Assembly (NCBI GenBank): GCA_024336345.1
Contig: JANFOG010000009.1
Span: 434,001 to 498,000, forward strand
From: Mariannaea sp. PMI_226
Lineage: Eukaryota > Ascomycota > Sordariomycetes > Hypocreales > Nectriaceae
Reading direction: 5' to 3'
Length of the DNA: 64,000 nucleotides
The notes beneath the pieces were generated by a model. It did not search any database, was not told the origin of the DNA, and saw only the letters and a program-made list of their open reading frames with translations. Positions 1 to 11,310 of this stretch are shown here, piece after piece (the stretch's first letter is position 1; every line of letters begins with the position of its first letter). A program made the translations under genes and the position numbers.

Positions 1-324
1 AATAACGAGCTTGCTAAGAATATCCCGAATCTAGTTGCACCTGCGGCCGTCCAAGCTGGCCTCCCCGAGTCGTCAGTCAAGCAGTTGCTGGCTGGAACTT
101 CTAGCGGCGACTTTTCAGCTGTCCCCGGCATGACCGATAAGATTCTGGCTGTCGTTGGCCTCGCACTGAAGGACTCATATATTGCATCCTTCAAGATTGT
201 ATTCTATACGACTATTCCGTTCTCGTTCATCCTATTGGCCTCATCCTTCTTCGTACCAGATATGGAGAAGTATCTCGGCAACAAGGTTGCCAAGAAGCTG
301 CAACGAATGGGGGCAAGGCGCTGA
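1..324 (+). CDS. MFS efflux transporter, TRI12-like, C-terminal part
   Basis: The frame is open from the first base and ends at a TGA at 322-324, giving the last 107 residues of a protein whose start lies outside the window. The visible part has a loop rich in Ala, Pro and Gly, a hydrophobic segment around VGLALKDSYIASFKIVFY, and a final membrane helix (FSFILLASSFFVPDMEKYL) followed by a basic tail. This ending is typical of the fungal trichothecene-efflux (TRI12) branch of the 14-helix MFS drug pumps. Members export toxins or drugs across the plasma membrane; the substrate here is unknown. It is convergent with the PDR ABC pump, with 133 bp between the two stops. Another 14-helix MFS subfamily is possible because only the tail is seen. 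Confidence 0.7.
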   Translation, partial: NNELAKNIPNLVAPAAVQAGLPESSVKQLLAGTSSGDFSAVPGMTDKILAVVGLALKDSYIASFKIVFYTTIPFSFILLASSFFVPDMEKYLGNKVAKKLQRMGARR

Positions 325-457
325 GTTCTCTTGGAAGGAGACGTAAATGGAAGCACGTATCTATATATATATGTAATAATATGCCGACTTAGAGCTAATG
401 ATATGAAAAATGAAATATATACAAACATATCCAAGTCTACTTCCCTACATGATTCTT

Positions 458-3400
458 CTACTCAACCTTGTTCTTGCCCTTGTTCTTCGGAACCCTGACA
501 AGCCAGTAAAGCATCAAAGCTCCGAAAACATTGAAGATAATATACACCCACATCAAGCCGAAATCCCGATACCTGTTATGATAGTAAGAACCAGCGCTTC
601 TTAGAAATGCATTGGTATCCCCAATAGAGCAGTACGTGCACGCGGTTGTACTGTTTGGTTCTGTCAGGTAGCCTCCAGCAGCCTCCATATAAACCGATAA
701 GAATTCCTGGCAATTTTGCCCTTTGGGTGGAGGAAAGCTGACGTATTCGTTTGCTGCACAAACCACCTCTGTGTTTGCAATTCCAGTGGAGAGCATGGCG
801 GACACCAGGTACGTGAAGGGGCTGAGGCGATACATGAAGATCCAGAACCTAGGCATGGTATCTGGTCTCGCGAGAACACCGCAAAAGATCAGACACATCA
901 TAAACAAAAGGTTGGCGATGTTGCCTCCATTCTCTGCTGATTCACAGCCTGCAATAATGAAATCGGTAAAAGTGCAGGTAAAAAGCATGAACGTGAGAAT
1001 AAGCAGGAACATGAGGACTCCTCGTTCAGTTACGGCATCGGATGCCTCTGCGTTTCGATATAGTCCGATCGGATAGTACCAGCAGAAGTAAATTGCAGCG
1101 GCCATGAGCGTATTCCAGGGTAGTTCAACGATTATCTGGCTAAGCATGAAGACTTTCCAGCTGTATGTCTTTGACGGACGCTCACGCACTTCGTAAAGAT
1201 CTCTCTGAATGACAAAGTGTGGCATCGTCTGTTGAACCATTTGCCCAAAGACGGTGAGAACCTGAAATATGGCAAACATTTGGTTTTGTAGACCTTGAAC
1301 GGTATTTGGCGACTGGAAAAAGACGAACCCGACGAATAAAGCAATTATCACACAGAGAGAAATCTTGGAATAGATGTATGACGGTGTGCGCCAATATTGA
1401 TCGAACACGCGCCGGGTAACATTCACAAGTTGTACCCAAAACGGAGCGGCAAACTCGTCCAGCGATGAGAGATCGTCATCTTGTGCACTTGATTTTACAG
1501 GGTGCTTCCGAAGCCGTTCGAGCTCCCTCTGAACCTCTGCGGCCTCTGGTGATTCTCGCCAGATTCGGGGCCAGTCTTGGTCTGTGGATGATCCAGGCGC
1601 AGCACCGATGACCTCAAGCATCCATTCAGCAGGGTTTACGCCTGGCGGGCATGGAGGCGCACCCTTTTGCTCAAAATATTCAATCATACATCGCGAATTG
1701 TCACCGACATCACCGAAATAGACAGTCTTGCCTCCACTGGCAAGGAACAAGAGGCGATCGAACCGCTGGAAGAGAATAGCCGACGGCTGATGAATAGTGC
1801 ACAAGATGGCCTGGCCGCTGCGAGCTAACTTCTCAAGTAGATCCAAAATGGACCAAGAGGTCTGGGAGTCCAAACCAGAGGTCGGCTCATCAACAAAGAG
1901 TAGGACTGGTGGCCTCGCTGCGAGTTCAACACCGATGGTCAATCGCTTGCGTTGCTCAACATTGAGACCCTCTCCGAGGACGCCAATCACGGCCTCCGAG
2001 TATTCTTGCATATCAAGCATCTTGATCACTTCATCCACGTAGGCTAGCTTTTCCTCTCGGGGGATGTGTTTTGGTTGGCGCATGAGAGCCGAGAAGTTGA
2101 TGGCCTCACGAACAGTTGTTGTGGACAAGTGCAGGTCCTGTTGCTGGACATAGCCGGTTTTCCTCTGGAACGAGGCATCACGAGGTTGGCCATCTACAAG
2201 TATTTCGCCGCTGATTACGCCCATGCTCGTTCGGTCTGCTAGGCAGTCGAGTAGTGTTGTCTTTCCGGCACCAGATACGCCCTATATGAGACTGCCTTTA
2301 GCCCAAGATCGAGTAAGTAGATTTGGAGGACCTACCATCAATGCTGTCAAAGTTCCTGGCTTGACCCAGCCCTCAATATTGTCAAGAATGTTTCTTGGCT
2401 CACCCTTAATCTTGATATCATAACAGACCTTATTCCAGTGGAAAACACTCGTTGACTTCTGAATATTTGCTGTTCCTATTCCCACGGAACTAGGCTTCTC
2501 AGTGATTGCCATGCGCCCAACGGTCCTCTCGCTTGACTCAACGTCGCTGGAGGAAAGTCGTTCTCTACGCTTATGACCTCGACGGAAGACTAAGACCTCT
2601 CCCTTCGACTTCTTAGCGCTAACGATTTCGGCGAAGCCCATATAAGTTGCAAGAAAAAGGAAAATGAAGGCGATAACGATACCAACATTGCGCCACTTGT
2701 GAGACAAATAATACCTGAACGCAGAGTTTATGTAAGAATCCCCATTAACCATATCGTTACCCTTAACGGCGCCTACAGATGAGCAGACACGGTTGGCTGA
2801 GTCCACATTGGCGTACAGAGGGATTTGTGGGCTCGGGATGAACTGTGTGCACTTAAACTCGCGGCCGCTGAACTCATTGACCATAAGGCTCTCGAAAGCA
2901 TAGGCTAGTGGATTGATATAATTGATCCAGCGACACCAGCCGAGCATGTAGTCAATGGGTATAACAAAGCCAGTAAAGGTGACCAAGGCAAGAATGAGCA
3001 GAGCAGCCGGTACCATAGCTTGCGACATTGTCCTAGAGGCAGACGCAATCGTACGGAAGATCATCGACATACATAGAGTGGTGATGTATGTAACAAACAA
3101 AAAGAAGAAGAATGGACCTGGCTCACGACGCAGGTTGGTGAGAAAGTATAGGGTTAAGTTGTACGTAAATGCATTTAACGTCTTATATGGGAGGTCACAG
3201 AGCATAGATGCGATGGCTTCGGCCGATGGATGGTACAGTGCGTATCGGGCATGCTTCTCAACAATTGGACGTTGGGCGTAGAGTGTCAAGATCTAGTGAG
3301 TGTTAGGGAATCATCTTCTCTGTACAGCTGGGTTGAGTTAGTTCCCTTACTTCAAGTGCACTGGAGAATGCGTTCGATAGGCAAGCCATGAAGACTAAAG

Positions 3401-5169
3401 CACCTCTTTGATAGAAGCTTCCCGTTGTTTGTTGCATGTTGTAAAATACACTCCCAACGATCAACGCCATAAAAAAGTTTCCGAAAAGCATTGAAAGAGT
3501 GAGCGCTGGGTCAGCCACCAACCGCCGGAACCCTCTCCAGCAGCAGAGCTGGACTTGTTGCTGGTAGCTCAACGTGTATGGGGACTTGGCGCGTTGAGTC
3601 TTCGCCTGTACCGATCTCTTCACTGCTCTGAACTCTGCAGCTGAAGGCCCGTTGATTGGGTTTGCCGTTTTGTACTCTTCCATTTCTTGCTGGAGCTTGG
3701 CATAATGAGATGACTTCTTCCATGCATCTGCAAACTCGTCAGGTGTTCTAGGTGCGCGTCCCTCATACCCCTTCCGGACTATACGCTCCGAAGGACTGGT
3801 CATAGAGGTGAGGAAATCGGGCGTAGTTTGCCGATCAGGGCAGTCAAAACCAAGGTCAACGAAATACTGCTTCGCCGATGCGGTCGTGCCAAAGAAAATC
3901 TGCCGACCTTCATAGAGCACCAGCGCTTTGTCGAAGATGTTATACGCAGCCTGGGGTGCTTGATAAATCGACACAAAGGCAGCAGTGTCAAAAAGTTCAG
4001 TCTGAAGACGGAGCGTCTTGCAGAACTCGACTGCATTGGCAGAGTCAAGGCCTCTGGTGCTATTGTCCCAGCATTGTAATGGAGCTCCACTGAGTGATGC
4101 TTCCGCAATAGTGACTCTTTTGCGCTCGCCACCGGATACACCACGCACATATTCGTTGCCGACCCGTGTGTTGATGGTATGGCTGATTCCAAACATGGCC
4201 ATGACGACGTCACGAAGGTGTGTCACAAAGGTGGCCTTTGGAATGCCTCCAGGAACTTCTCGAGGGGCTCTAGCGCTAGCAGCAAAGAGAAGAGTGTCGC
4301 CGACGGAGAGCTGAGGGAAGTGCACGTCGACTTCAGCAGTGTAGATGGCCTCTCCACGATGCTCTGTGTGCATTTCCGATGCCGAGATACCTGAAGTTGT
4401 TCTGTTTAGCCTTCTTTTCCATACAATCGACAGCCACATTTGACATTGTTCTTCTCGCATTTATCTTCTTACCTTGATAGTTGAAGTATGAGTCGTCGTC
4501 GACATAAATTCCACTCGTCTCACCAGCAATAGTCTTCAAGAAGGTCGAGCATCCAGACCCTGGTGGACCAAGAACAACGAGCATTTCGCCATTGCGGACG
4601 AGGCCATCGAAATCTCGCAGGATGTCGATTCTCGACTGTCCATGACCAAGGATTCTACGTGGCCACGACACTATTTCAAGCCAGATATTGGCGACATTCT
4701 TCTGGAAATCAGTCGCCTGTCCGTATCCAAAGACATTAAGATTCTGGAAGCAAACGCCTGTCTTGCGAGTCACCAAGCCTTCATCGGAGAGTAAGCGAAC
4801 GACAGCCTTCGCCCAGGAGACCGCACGAAAGGTTTTGCTCCTTGGATTCAAGGGGCTGTTTTCGTCGGCTATAAACGGGTTGTCATCTATAGTCGCCGTT
4901 GAGTAGTGGCTTTGATTGGTGTATTGTCGAGCTAGATGTCGAACAAGGTCGTCTCGCGTATCTTCATGTCCAAAGCCGTCTGCCGCTATGGTAGAAGCCT
5001 CTTTGCGGCTCTCTTCCGCAACCAGCGACCCGTCATTACTGCTAGAAGTATGAGAGGTCGAGATAGCCGTACTTGCAGTGGGCAGGTCAGAGTCTTCTTG
5101 CGAGGCATTCGTGGTATTGTCTCTCACACTTCGATGAGTGTTTGATAGCTTGTCGATCGCCTTGTCCAT
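458..5169 (-). CDS. PDR-type ABC multidrug transporter (ABCG full-size)
   Basis: Four exons, complement of 4473-5169, 3351-4390, 2336-3292 and 458-2281, join in frame to 1,505 residues, the usual length of a fungal PDR pump. The order is NBD1-TMD1-NBD2-TMD2. NBD1 has the fungal degenerate Walker A (GPPGSGCST, near residue 200, Cys in place of Lys), signature VSGGERKRV near 320 and [13 protein letters not shown]2 starts near residue 899 with a canonical Walker A (GVSGAGKTT), then signature [12 protein letters not shown] near 1000 and [13 protein letters not shown]. Introns of 82, 58 and 54 bp have GTAAG/GTAGG donors; the last splits NBD2 just before the P-loop glycine. These pumps use ATP to expel hydrophobic drugs, fungicides and plant defence compounds from the plasma membrane. 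The N-terminus is long, Ser/Thr/Asp rich and cytosolic. Start chosen at the first ATG of a uniformly coding exon. Confidence 0.93.
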
Positions 5170-5959
5170 CTCAAGGCCAGATCCACGACACCAGGACTAG
5201 TGACCCAGCTAGTTCGGTCTAAGGCGTTGACAGTAGTTCGGGGCTAGGGAAGAGTCGACACTATTTGATGGATCTTGGTGGAAATATGCTAGAGCTGGGA
5301 AGATTAATCCTTCGATTGTGGTCTTTCTGTTAAGAAAAGTCTGTGGGATTGTATTTGAACCAAAGAACTCTCCTTAGGTGGCGTGAGAAGGTCTCGTGGC
5401 AGCAGATGCACAAGAGTGAGTGTTAGGAGATCTCTCATGACGAACGAACTAATTACACAAAGAATGGTGGGACAAAATAATGGGATATTAGGGACTATAT
5501 GAGGATAGCAACAGCGAGAGCACATCATGCCCTCGAATGCGGCGCTGTCGAGTTCTGGGAGAATTCTGCGGCAAGACGGCTTCAGAAACGAGTCCGACGG
5601 TTCATTACCCATGGACCCGCGCCCCCGAGCGAGTTCCTCTTTGAGCCACTCGTAGGATATTTTGGTGGGGACCTTCGGGCGACGCGTCGATTCCGACTCT
5701 CCGGGAGTCTCGCTCATATTCGTTTTCCATCGTAGCATGTTAAGTTACCTGGCAAGGATTTTCCGAGGGGACCCTTGCTTGGCGAAGGTTGTATCCTCTT
5801 AGTTGCATGACAGAAAACATAATCCATGATCTCGATCTTAGCGCCTCATGGTATGTTTCGAATATTGACAGTGGGGAAGTGAATTTGATAAGTTTATATC
5901 ACTTCAGTAACAGCAGTTGTGTTCAATCATGATCCAGCCGAATTCGCCTACGACCAACA
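5170..5959. promoter_or_regulatory. Region between ABC pump and regulator relic
   Basis: This 790-bp divergent region separates the PDR pump from the Zn2Cys6 relic. Apart from the possible leader ORF it holds no gene. No clear TATA element or operator could be assigned by eye. Confidence 0.3.
5304..5717 (-). other. Possible leader ORF upstream of the PDR pump
   Basis: An ATG at 5717 on the minus strand opens a frame of 137 codons whose first ~65 codons look coding: G/C-ending codons and a hydrophilic composition (MSETPGESES, then a YEWLKEELARGRG helix-like stretch). The remainder is hydrophobic and low in coding character. It lies 135 bp upstream of the ABC transporter start on the same strand, so it could be an upstream ORF in the transporter leader, a small independent gene whose 3' part is spliced differently, or a remnant. 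No family is recognised. Confidence 0.2.
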
Positions 5960-6722
5960 ATGGATAACAAAGAGACATATCGGCCTCGTGAAGAAGACAA
6001 TTCTGCCTGGCAATCTGCACATACATCCATAGCATCTCACGAGATCAAAAAGGCTCCCAGGATACTGGCTTGCGTGTTATGCCAGCAAAGAAAGAAGAGG
6101 TGCAATCGCCAAAATCCATGTTCAAACTGCATCAAGGCAAGTAGACCGTACTATCGAAGCAGTCTTGCAAACTTCAAATACTTACGGCCCAGCACAGTTG
6201 AAAGTAACGTGCATTCCCAGCACACCGGCAGCGCCCCGGAAGCGTCGACGACCAAACCAAGAGCTTCTTGAAAGACTGGCAAGATGCGAAGCTCTCCTTA
6301 GGCACTGCACATGTATTCCTCAGTCTTTGGCAAATTCCATTTTGAGCGGAATGCCTTTCAATGACTCTCACGAGTCACCCGAAGGGGAGACTACAACCAG
6401 CCTGAGTAATGGCGAGGCATCTCCCAAGTGAAGCACCACCCTAGCCCTCTTGGACGACAAATTTTCAAGAGTGTTTCAAGACCGGCAGCGAAATATTCTT
6501 CCATGCGGAAGGTTAAGAGGAGAGACGACTATTCTTATTCCCTACGAAAGGGCAAGTCGACTCTGAGATTACGCATTTTACAGAAAGTTGAGCTTCGATT
6601 CCCGTCGCTAGCACACCTCGCATGTCCAATTTCTCAATCTCCAGCAATATGGCTTTGGAAAACCTGAGTTCGACCGATCCGTCAGTACCTCACGCGAATC
6701 GGTGCCATTACGAACGGTTTGA
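5960..6722 (+). pseudogene. Zn2Cys6 transcription factor relic
   Basis: The ATG at 5960 starts a protein whose zinc cluster begins ACVLCQQRKKRC and continues, after a 61-bp GC-AG intron at 6137-6197, as CIKLKVTC. This gives the exact spacing C-X2-C-X6-C-X5-C-X2-C-X6-C. A basic linker (PRKRRRPNQELLERLARCEALL) follows, as is usual before the coiled coil of fungal regulators. The same frame then meets TGA at 6429, yet continues with protein-like sequence (TLALLDDKFSRVFQD) and further stops at 6564, 6609 and 6720. The gene therefore appears decayed to a DNA-binding-domain fragment. Alternatives are a genuinely short protein of about 135 residues or a missed intron. It is divergent from the PDR pump, the position expected for a pump-specific regulator, which is inference. 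Confidence 0.6.
6137..6197 (+). other. GC-AG intron in the regulator relic
   Basis: The donor reads AAG|GCAAGT and the acceptor GCACAG|TTG. Only this non-canonical splice restores the six-residue spacing between the fifth and sixth zinc-ligand cysteines; the GT donor four bases downstream gives five. Confidence 0.55.
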
Positions 6723-7979
6723 TCATTCTGTCTTCACAGTGTGGTCTCCCTAACGTGTTTAATATGTATGATACCCACTGGATTTCTATTTGCGCATATC
6801 TCTTCAGCAATTGGCATCAGGTAGCATATTACTAGGTCTTTGACTGGGTGCATAAAACGCAATGCGAGAATTACGAAAATATACGAAAAATGGCTTTACT
6901 CAATTCCTCTCACTGGTAAGCGAGCGAGCGACTGTTTGGTGAAGGGACAAAAATAGGGTGGGAAATGGCGAGTATTTCGAGTCGGGCTCGCACCGTCTCA
7001 AGCAATCAGTTCAGAGAATTGCCGGAATTCGAACTGAGCTTTTTTCTGGGGATGCTGAGGTCCTCGGAGAGATCTCACCCTCCAAAACAGCCCTCGACCC
7101 TTGCCCGTTCCACCCTGGTGTGGTGGAGTGAGCACCCATGAGTTAAATTGGTGTCCAATCACCACGAGGACTCCCCATACCTTGCCATGGTGCCCTGCTC
7201 GGGTGACCATGAGTTTAACGTCATGGTTCGACAACAAGTGGCTCCACGAATGGGGCTTCACCACGAGCTTTTTTGTATGTTTCCACTTGCAGTTTCCAGA
7301 TCGTCCAGGGCCTGGTGCCCAGGGTGACTGATTCATTCGCCGGCAGGCCTACCGGGGGTTTGTTTGGTGGAAGAAAACTACCTAATAACAAATCTACTAT
7401 TGGAGACTTCCAATTAACTGTCCATCTATTATTCGATTGTAGGGTAGTTGCCGATGATATGGATGAAAATCGCTAAGTTGTCGGACAGCATCTTTTAAAC
7501 TAATTTGTATAATGTTTTACTCTATCACTTAATAGCGATATGATTCCATAGATGCCTTATAAGTGAGTTCTGGTGGTTTTATATACAACAACTCAAGTCT
7601 CACTTCATTTCTCAAAAAAGAATTAGCTCTACAAAAACATTTTAGTCAACAGTTAGTATTCGAACAACGTATTTAAAGAGTTCCAACATTGGAAATATCG
7701 ATGCGAACGCACTGGAGCAACTGAATATTTTATCAGCTGTGTATTTCTTGATTCACATCACTCGAGGTCATGGAGACTGTAGCTATCATACCTTGCTTTG
7801 TCCCAGGTTGAGACTAGGCTAGTTAGCCCTGAAGTTGGACCACCTACCAAATAAATTGTTCCAACTTGAAAACTTAATAGTATCTAAGTTGCTAATCTCT
7901 AGCTCGGATCGCCATGCGGTCTTGATTGCAGCCTTGTCTCAGGTATCGAAGCATTATGCTTTCGTTCAGCTATCATCAC
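6723..7979. other. Intergenic, AT-rich, no gene seen
   Basis: No supported gene. Positions 7020-7340 are moderately GC-rich with short open frames on both strands but no recognisable protein. From about 7380 to 7750 the DNA is strongly AT-rich and interrupted by stops in all frames, as in decayed repeat DNA. Confidence 0.3.
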
Positions 7980-8168
7980 TCATATAAAGCCTGTACCTCG
8001 GCGTTGCTGAGCCATTGAACCAGCATTTTGTGCCATTCTCTTGGCCTCTTCCTCCCTTCTACGTTTTTCGACAGCATCCTGTCGACGCTGTTGAGACTCT
8101 TTTCCTCGTTCATCAAGAAAGTCAGCAACCTTCGGATCGAGAATCTTTCCACCCTTGGAGTTAGACAT
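7980..8168 (-). CDS. Small highly charged hypothetical protein (62 aa)
   Basis: A 62-residue ORF with an ATG at 8168. The protein begins MSNSKGGKILDPKVADFLDE and continues into a long Arg/Glu/Lys-rich helix (RRQDAVEKRRREEEAKRMAQ), ending GTGFI. Repeated EKRRREEEAK-type heptads suggest a single solvent-exposed helix or coiled coil. There is no signal peptide or membrane segment. The composition is far from random for this AT-rich neighbourhood and resembles small conserved fungal proteins of unknown function, although I cannot name a family. A longer overlapping frame on the same strand (up to 8299) has poor composition and was not preferred. Confidence 0.45.
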   Translation of the reverse strand: MSNSKGGKILDPKVADFLDERGKESQQRRQDAVEKRRREEEAKRMAQNAGSMAQQRRGTGFI

Positions 8169-8837
8169 GATGTTTTCTTTCGACTCAAAGAATCAAATCT
8201 CTTAAACTGAAGACGGTACTGAGCATTAAGATGTAAATACGAGTTGTGCTTGTCATCGTTGGGACGCATTAGGGGCAGTCGAAATTTGTATTTATACATT
8301 TGCTGGATCTATGTATAGCCCAATATACATGCTGTGTTCTAACAATGGCATGGAGGGAGCTGGTTTACATACGCTGTTGTTCAAAACTGGATCAAGCCAC
8401 TCTCATCAATTTGTCTTGTTCGCCATATCGCTACATGTTGATTGAATAAAGCTGTTACGAACGCGATATTGAGGGCCAATGCACCAAGTGAGCAATGTTC
8501 TAAGATCCGCGCTGAGGTTGATTTTCATTCTCTTTATGCGTTCTGTTTCATTGTCCACACAAATGATCACTTGCATCCCGCACGATATTATCGGAATTCT
8601 TCCCGTCTTTCATTGGAGCGGGGGAGCGGGTTGAAGCCGCTCGGAATTGGAGACCCCCCGCTCCTTAGCTCGTCCTTTCATTCTTATCGTACCTGAGCTG
8701 CTGGTCAATCCATCGATTTGTTTCGATTAATGTATGGCAAAGACATTTTCCTATTCATATTTTCCAACCCTTAAAATCGAGTCCCTGCTTCACTTACCGA
8801 ATATACGTTGCCAAGAGATTCCATTTCCTCTTCCAAC
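8169..8837. other. Intergenic region upstream of the DUF1907 gene
   Basis: A 670-bp divergent region. It contains a GC-rich patch at 8618-8665 (GGAGCGGGGGAGCGGG-type) and otherwise nothing assignable. Confidence 0.25.
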
Positions 8838-9800
8838 ATGGCTCAAGCTCGATGGCCGGTCCAAAAACTTGTTCTCTCTCCTCCGCCCCTCGATGATATT
8901 GCTGCTGCTGTCCGAAATGGCCTCGAATCAAACTTCATCACATCAGAGGTCGCTGTTTCTGTGCCACCAGATCTTCGAGAGTCCCCGTTCTATCTGGCAG
9001 GACCCGGGCTGTCCGGAAATGTTCGAATCGCCGATATCGGTGGACAGCCCAACTTGATGCCCTCTCCTAATCTAGATGCAAAGTACGATCTCATGCAAAT
9101 CTCTGAGATGATGGAGATGTCTCCTGAGAATGGTCTGCTTCTGGGAGCAGGTGCTGGGCCGTTTCATGTGCTGGGTCGTAACACTGAGCTGATGCCCAAC
9201 GTGGCATGGGATGATGGGTCTGAGGACCGATTCCATAACAACACACATTATGCGAAGATTGTTGGTGATAATGAAGTACATTGCGAGAGGGTTGGGAAAG
9301 AGACTGGATTCGGGCTCATGTGCAACTTGTTGGGTTGTGAAAGCAATGCTGGCCCAACCATTCATATCAGAGCGAAAGGCAGAAAGGGAGCTGCTAACTT
9401 CATCGAGTCAATCCAACGGGCTATCGAAGGTGCATATGGTGATAGACTCATCAGTATGGGAGGAGTTTTTGTGGTCCATACAGGGAAAGTGAAGCTTCAT
9501 GTCATGCCAGACTTTCCATGTCACCCTTTTAATAAGAGAGAGGATGTTGAAAAATGGCTGAGATATTTTGACACAGATGGACCACTTGCCTGTTTGAGTG
9601 TATTCCATTCTGGTAACGATCGGGGACTGGATTTGAGAATGGAACATACACATTGTTTTGCAATGGAGGGGAATAATCCGAATAAAAGAGGTGGACACTA
9701 TCACTTCGACCTCGAAGCTACGAGTAACGAAATTGAGTATGAGGGCTGGTTCAGTGTTGCGGAGGTCCTGTACAGAATTGACCAACCGAAAGCACTCTAA
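8838..9800 (+). CDS. DUF1907 / C11orf54 (PTD012)-like zinc protein
   Basis: A single exon of 320 residues. The ATG at 8838 (MAQARWPVQKL) was preferred over the in-frame ATG ten codons upstream because it matches where animal C11orf54 starts. Family hallmarks run through the protein: the conserved glycine-rich LLGAGAGPFHVLGRN near residue 105, GGVFVVHTGKVKLHVMPDFP near 210, and the metal site EHTHCF...GGHYHFD, with His270, His272 and His287 as likely zinc ligands. The end, VLYRIDQPKAL, is also family-typical. The human relative binds zinc and shows ester-hydrolase activity in vitro; the physiological substrate is unknown. No signal peptide is present, so a cytosolic or nuclear protein is expected. 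Confidence 0.9.
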   Translation: MAQARWPVQKLVLSPPPLDDIAAAVRNGLESNFITSEVAVSVPPDLRESPFYLAGPGLSGNVRIADIGGQPNLMPSPNLDAKYDLMQISEMMEMSPENGLLLGAGAGPFHVLGRNTELMPNVAWDDGSEDRFHNNTHYAKIVGDNEVHCERVGKETGFGLMCNLLGCESNAGPTIHIRAKGRKGAANFIESIQRAIEGAYGDRLISMGGVFVVHTGKVKLHVMPDFPCHPFNKREDVEKWLRYFDTDGPLACLSVFHSGNDRGLDLRMEHTHCFAMEGNNPNKRGGHYHFDLEATSNEIEYEGWFSVAEVLYRIDQPKAL

Positions 9801-10739
9801 GTGAGGGTGTTACAGAATACAAGCCTAGCGGAATAAGGTATAGAGCAATGAATATGCAGAGATACTCTAACGCTTCATCCAATATCAATTGGCGGTGTTG
9901 CTAAGCAATTACCGTATATCTCAGCGTACTGCCAAAAATGCAGGGCAAACCAGTATACATGATAGAGTCTACTTGTAACAGGCTGTACGGCGTTGTTATC
10001 AACTACGCCTGGGGTTGCAAAAATATATCAAACGGAGGTCGGATTGACCGAATCTTGCCACAAATCTACCAGACTCGTTTCAAAGGGGCCCGGCTTTCAC
10101 GTTAGAGCTAGCACCTCCCAGACCTAATCATATGATTTTCCTCAAGTAATATAGTCATGGGGGGGGGGGTGCTAGTTCATGTGTTCAATGCGCTTCCTGC
10201 GGATGGGAGACATCAAGTTCTGCTGTGATTGAGTCCACCGATCACCCGAATACATCTTCCTTATTTAGTATGCGAATCAGGTCATTTTTCAAAGAAAGAA
10301 ACACCACTGCCGAACCCTTGAAATATGCTCACTTACGGGCCTAGGTGATGTGAGATATCAAGCTGCACAGAACCCTTGAGCGGTTCCCAGCATCTCCAGT
10401 CAGCACAAAGGTTATTCTATTGCATAGACACACCCGTTATGACCAAGATGCCACGGGAATGGGAGCTAAGAGGCAAAGATTGTCCGGCCAGAAACAAGCC
10501 CCCTAGAGGTGCCTTTGGGTGATTACCTTGGTAGCACAATAAACAAAGAGTCTTGCTATTTTCACAACCCACTATTGCTAGTCGCACAGCTTATCATATG
10601 GAATAAAAAAATTTTTGTACTAACATGTCTCTTTTATATATACAAATTTATATATCAGGTAGAGTATGCAGATAAATAATAATAATCTAGAGCCTAATCA
10701 CAATCTTATCACAAAGGGCTAATTGAACGACTGGGATGA

Positions 10740-11310
10740 AGTTATCATCAGATGGCATAGGTATTATTAAGGACTTTGGCCGGCCTCGCGGCTTTTTGAA
10801 ATTTAAAAGTTCATTATAAAACTAAAGTATAGACACGCACAGGTTCCCCTGCATGTACAAGCACAGCTCCATTTCCGTCTTCTGGCTCTAGATCAGCCTG
10901 GTGGCCTCGGCCAGGCCGGCCGTCGTCTGCTCAAGACTTTTGTCTATGCATCTCTGCACCCTTCTGTGCATTGACTGACAATACAGATCAGCATCTCCCT
11001 GCTTCCTCTAGGTCAGTCTGCCCAAAATTCTTGTCTGCATATCTCTGCACTCTTCAGTGCATCAACTGGCACTCCCCCCCACTCTTCAGTGTATCTCCTG
11101 GCACGTCTCTACACTCTCCAGTACATCAGCTGGTAATATAAATAAGCATCTCTCTGCTTTCTCTGGGTCAGCCTACCAAAGACCTACCACCACACTTCTT
11201 TGCACATTATCAATTAGTATTACCAAGTACCTCTTGGTTTTACTTAATCATTATGAACACTCGCCGTAGGCAATGATGATGTCCGGATCACTCGGACATC
11301 GATCGTTACA
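10740..11310 (-). repeat. Possible solo LTR of a Gypsy-type retroelement
   Basis: Read on the minus strand the segment begins TGTAACGATCGATGTCCG, the style of start seen in Gypsy-type LTRs. It contains degenerate tandem repeats, then a GC-rich GGCCGGCCTGGCCGAGGCC patch and an AT-rich tail. No gag-pol coding sequence adjoins it. The left boundary and a target duplication could not be fixed, so this may instead be unrelated low-complexity DNA. Confidence 0.3.
10925..11172. repeat. Degenerate tandem duplication
   Basis: Two related units are visible. One spans about 10925-11014 and the next about 11015-11172. Both start GTCTGC.C.A.A.TT.TTGTCT.CAT, pass through ATCTCTGCAC.CTTC.GTGCAT and end CTCTGCTTTCTCTGGGTCA or a close variant. 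The second copy has an internal expansion of the CACTCTTCAGTGCATC motif. Confidence 0.55.
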
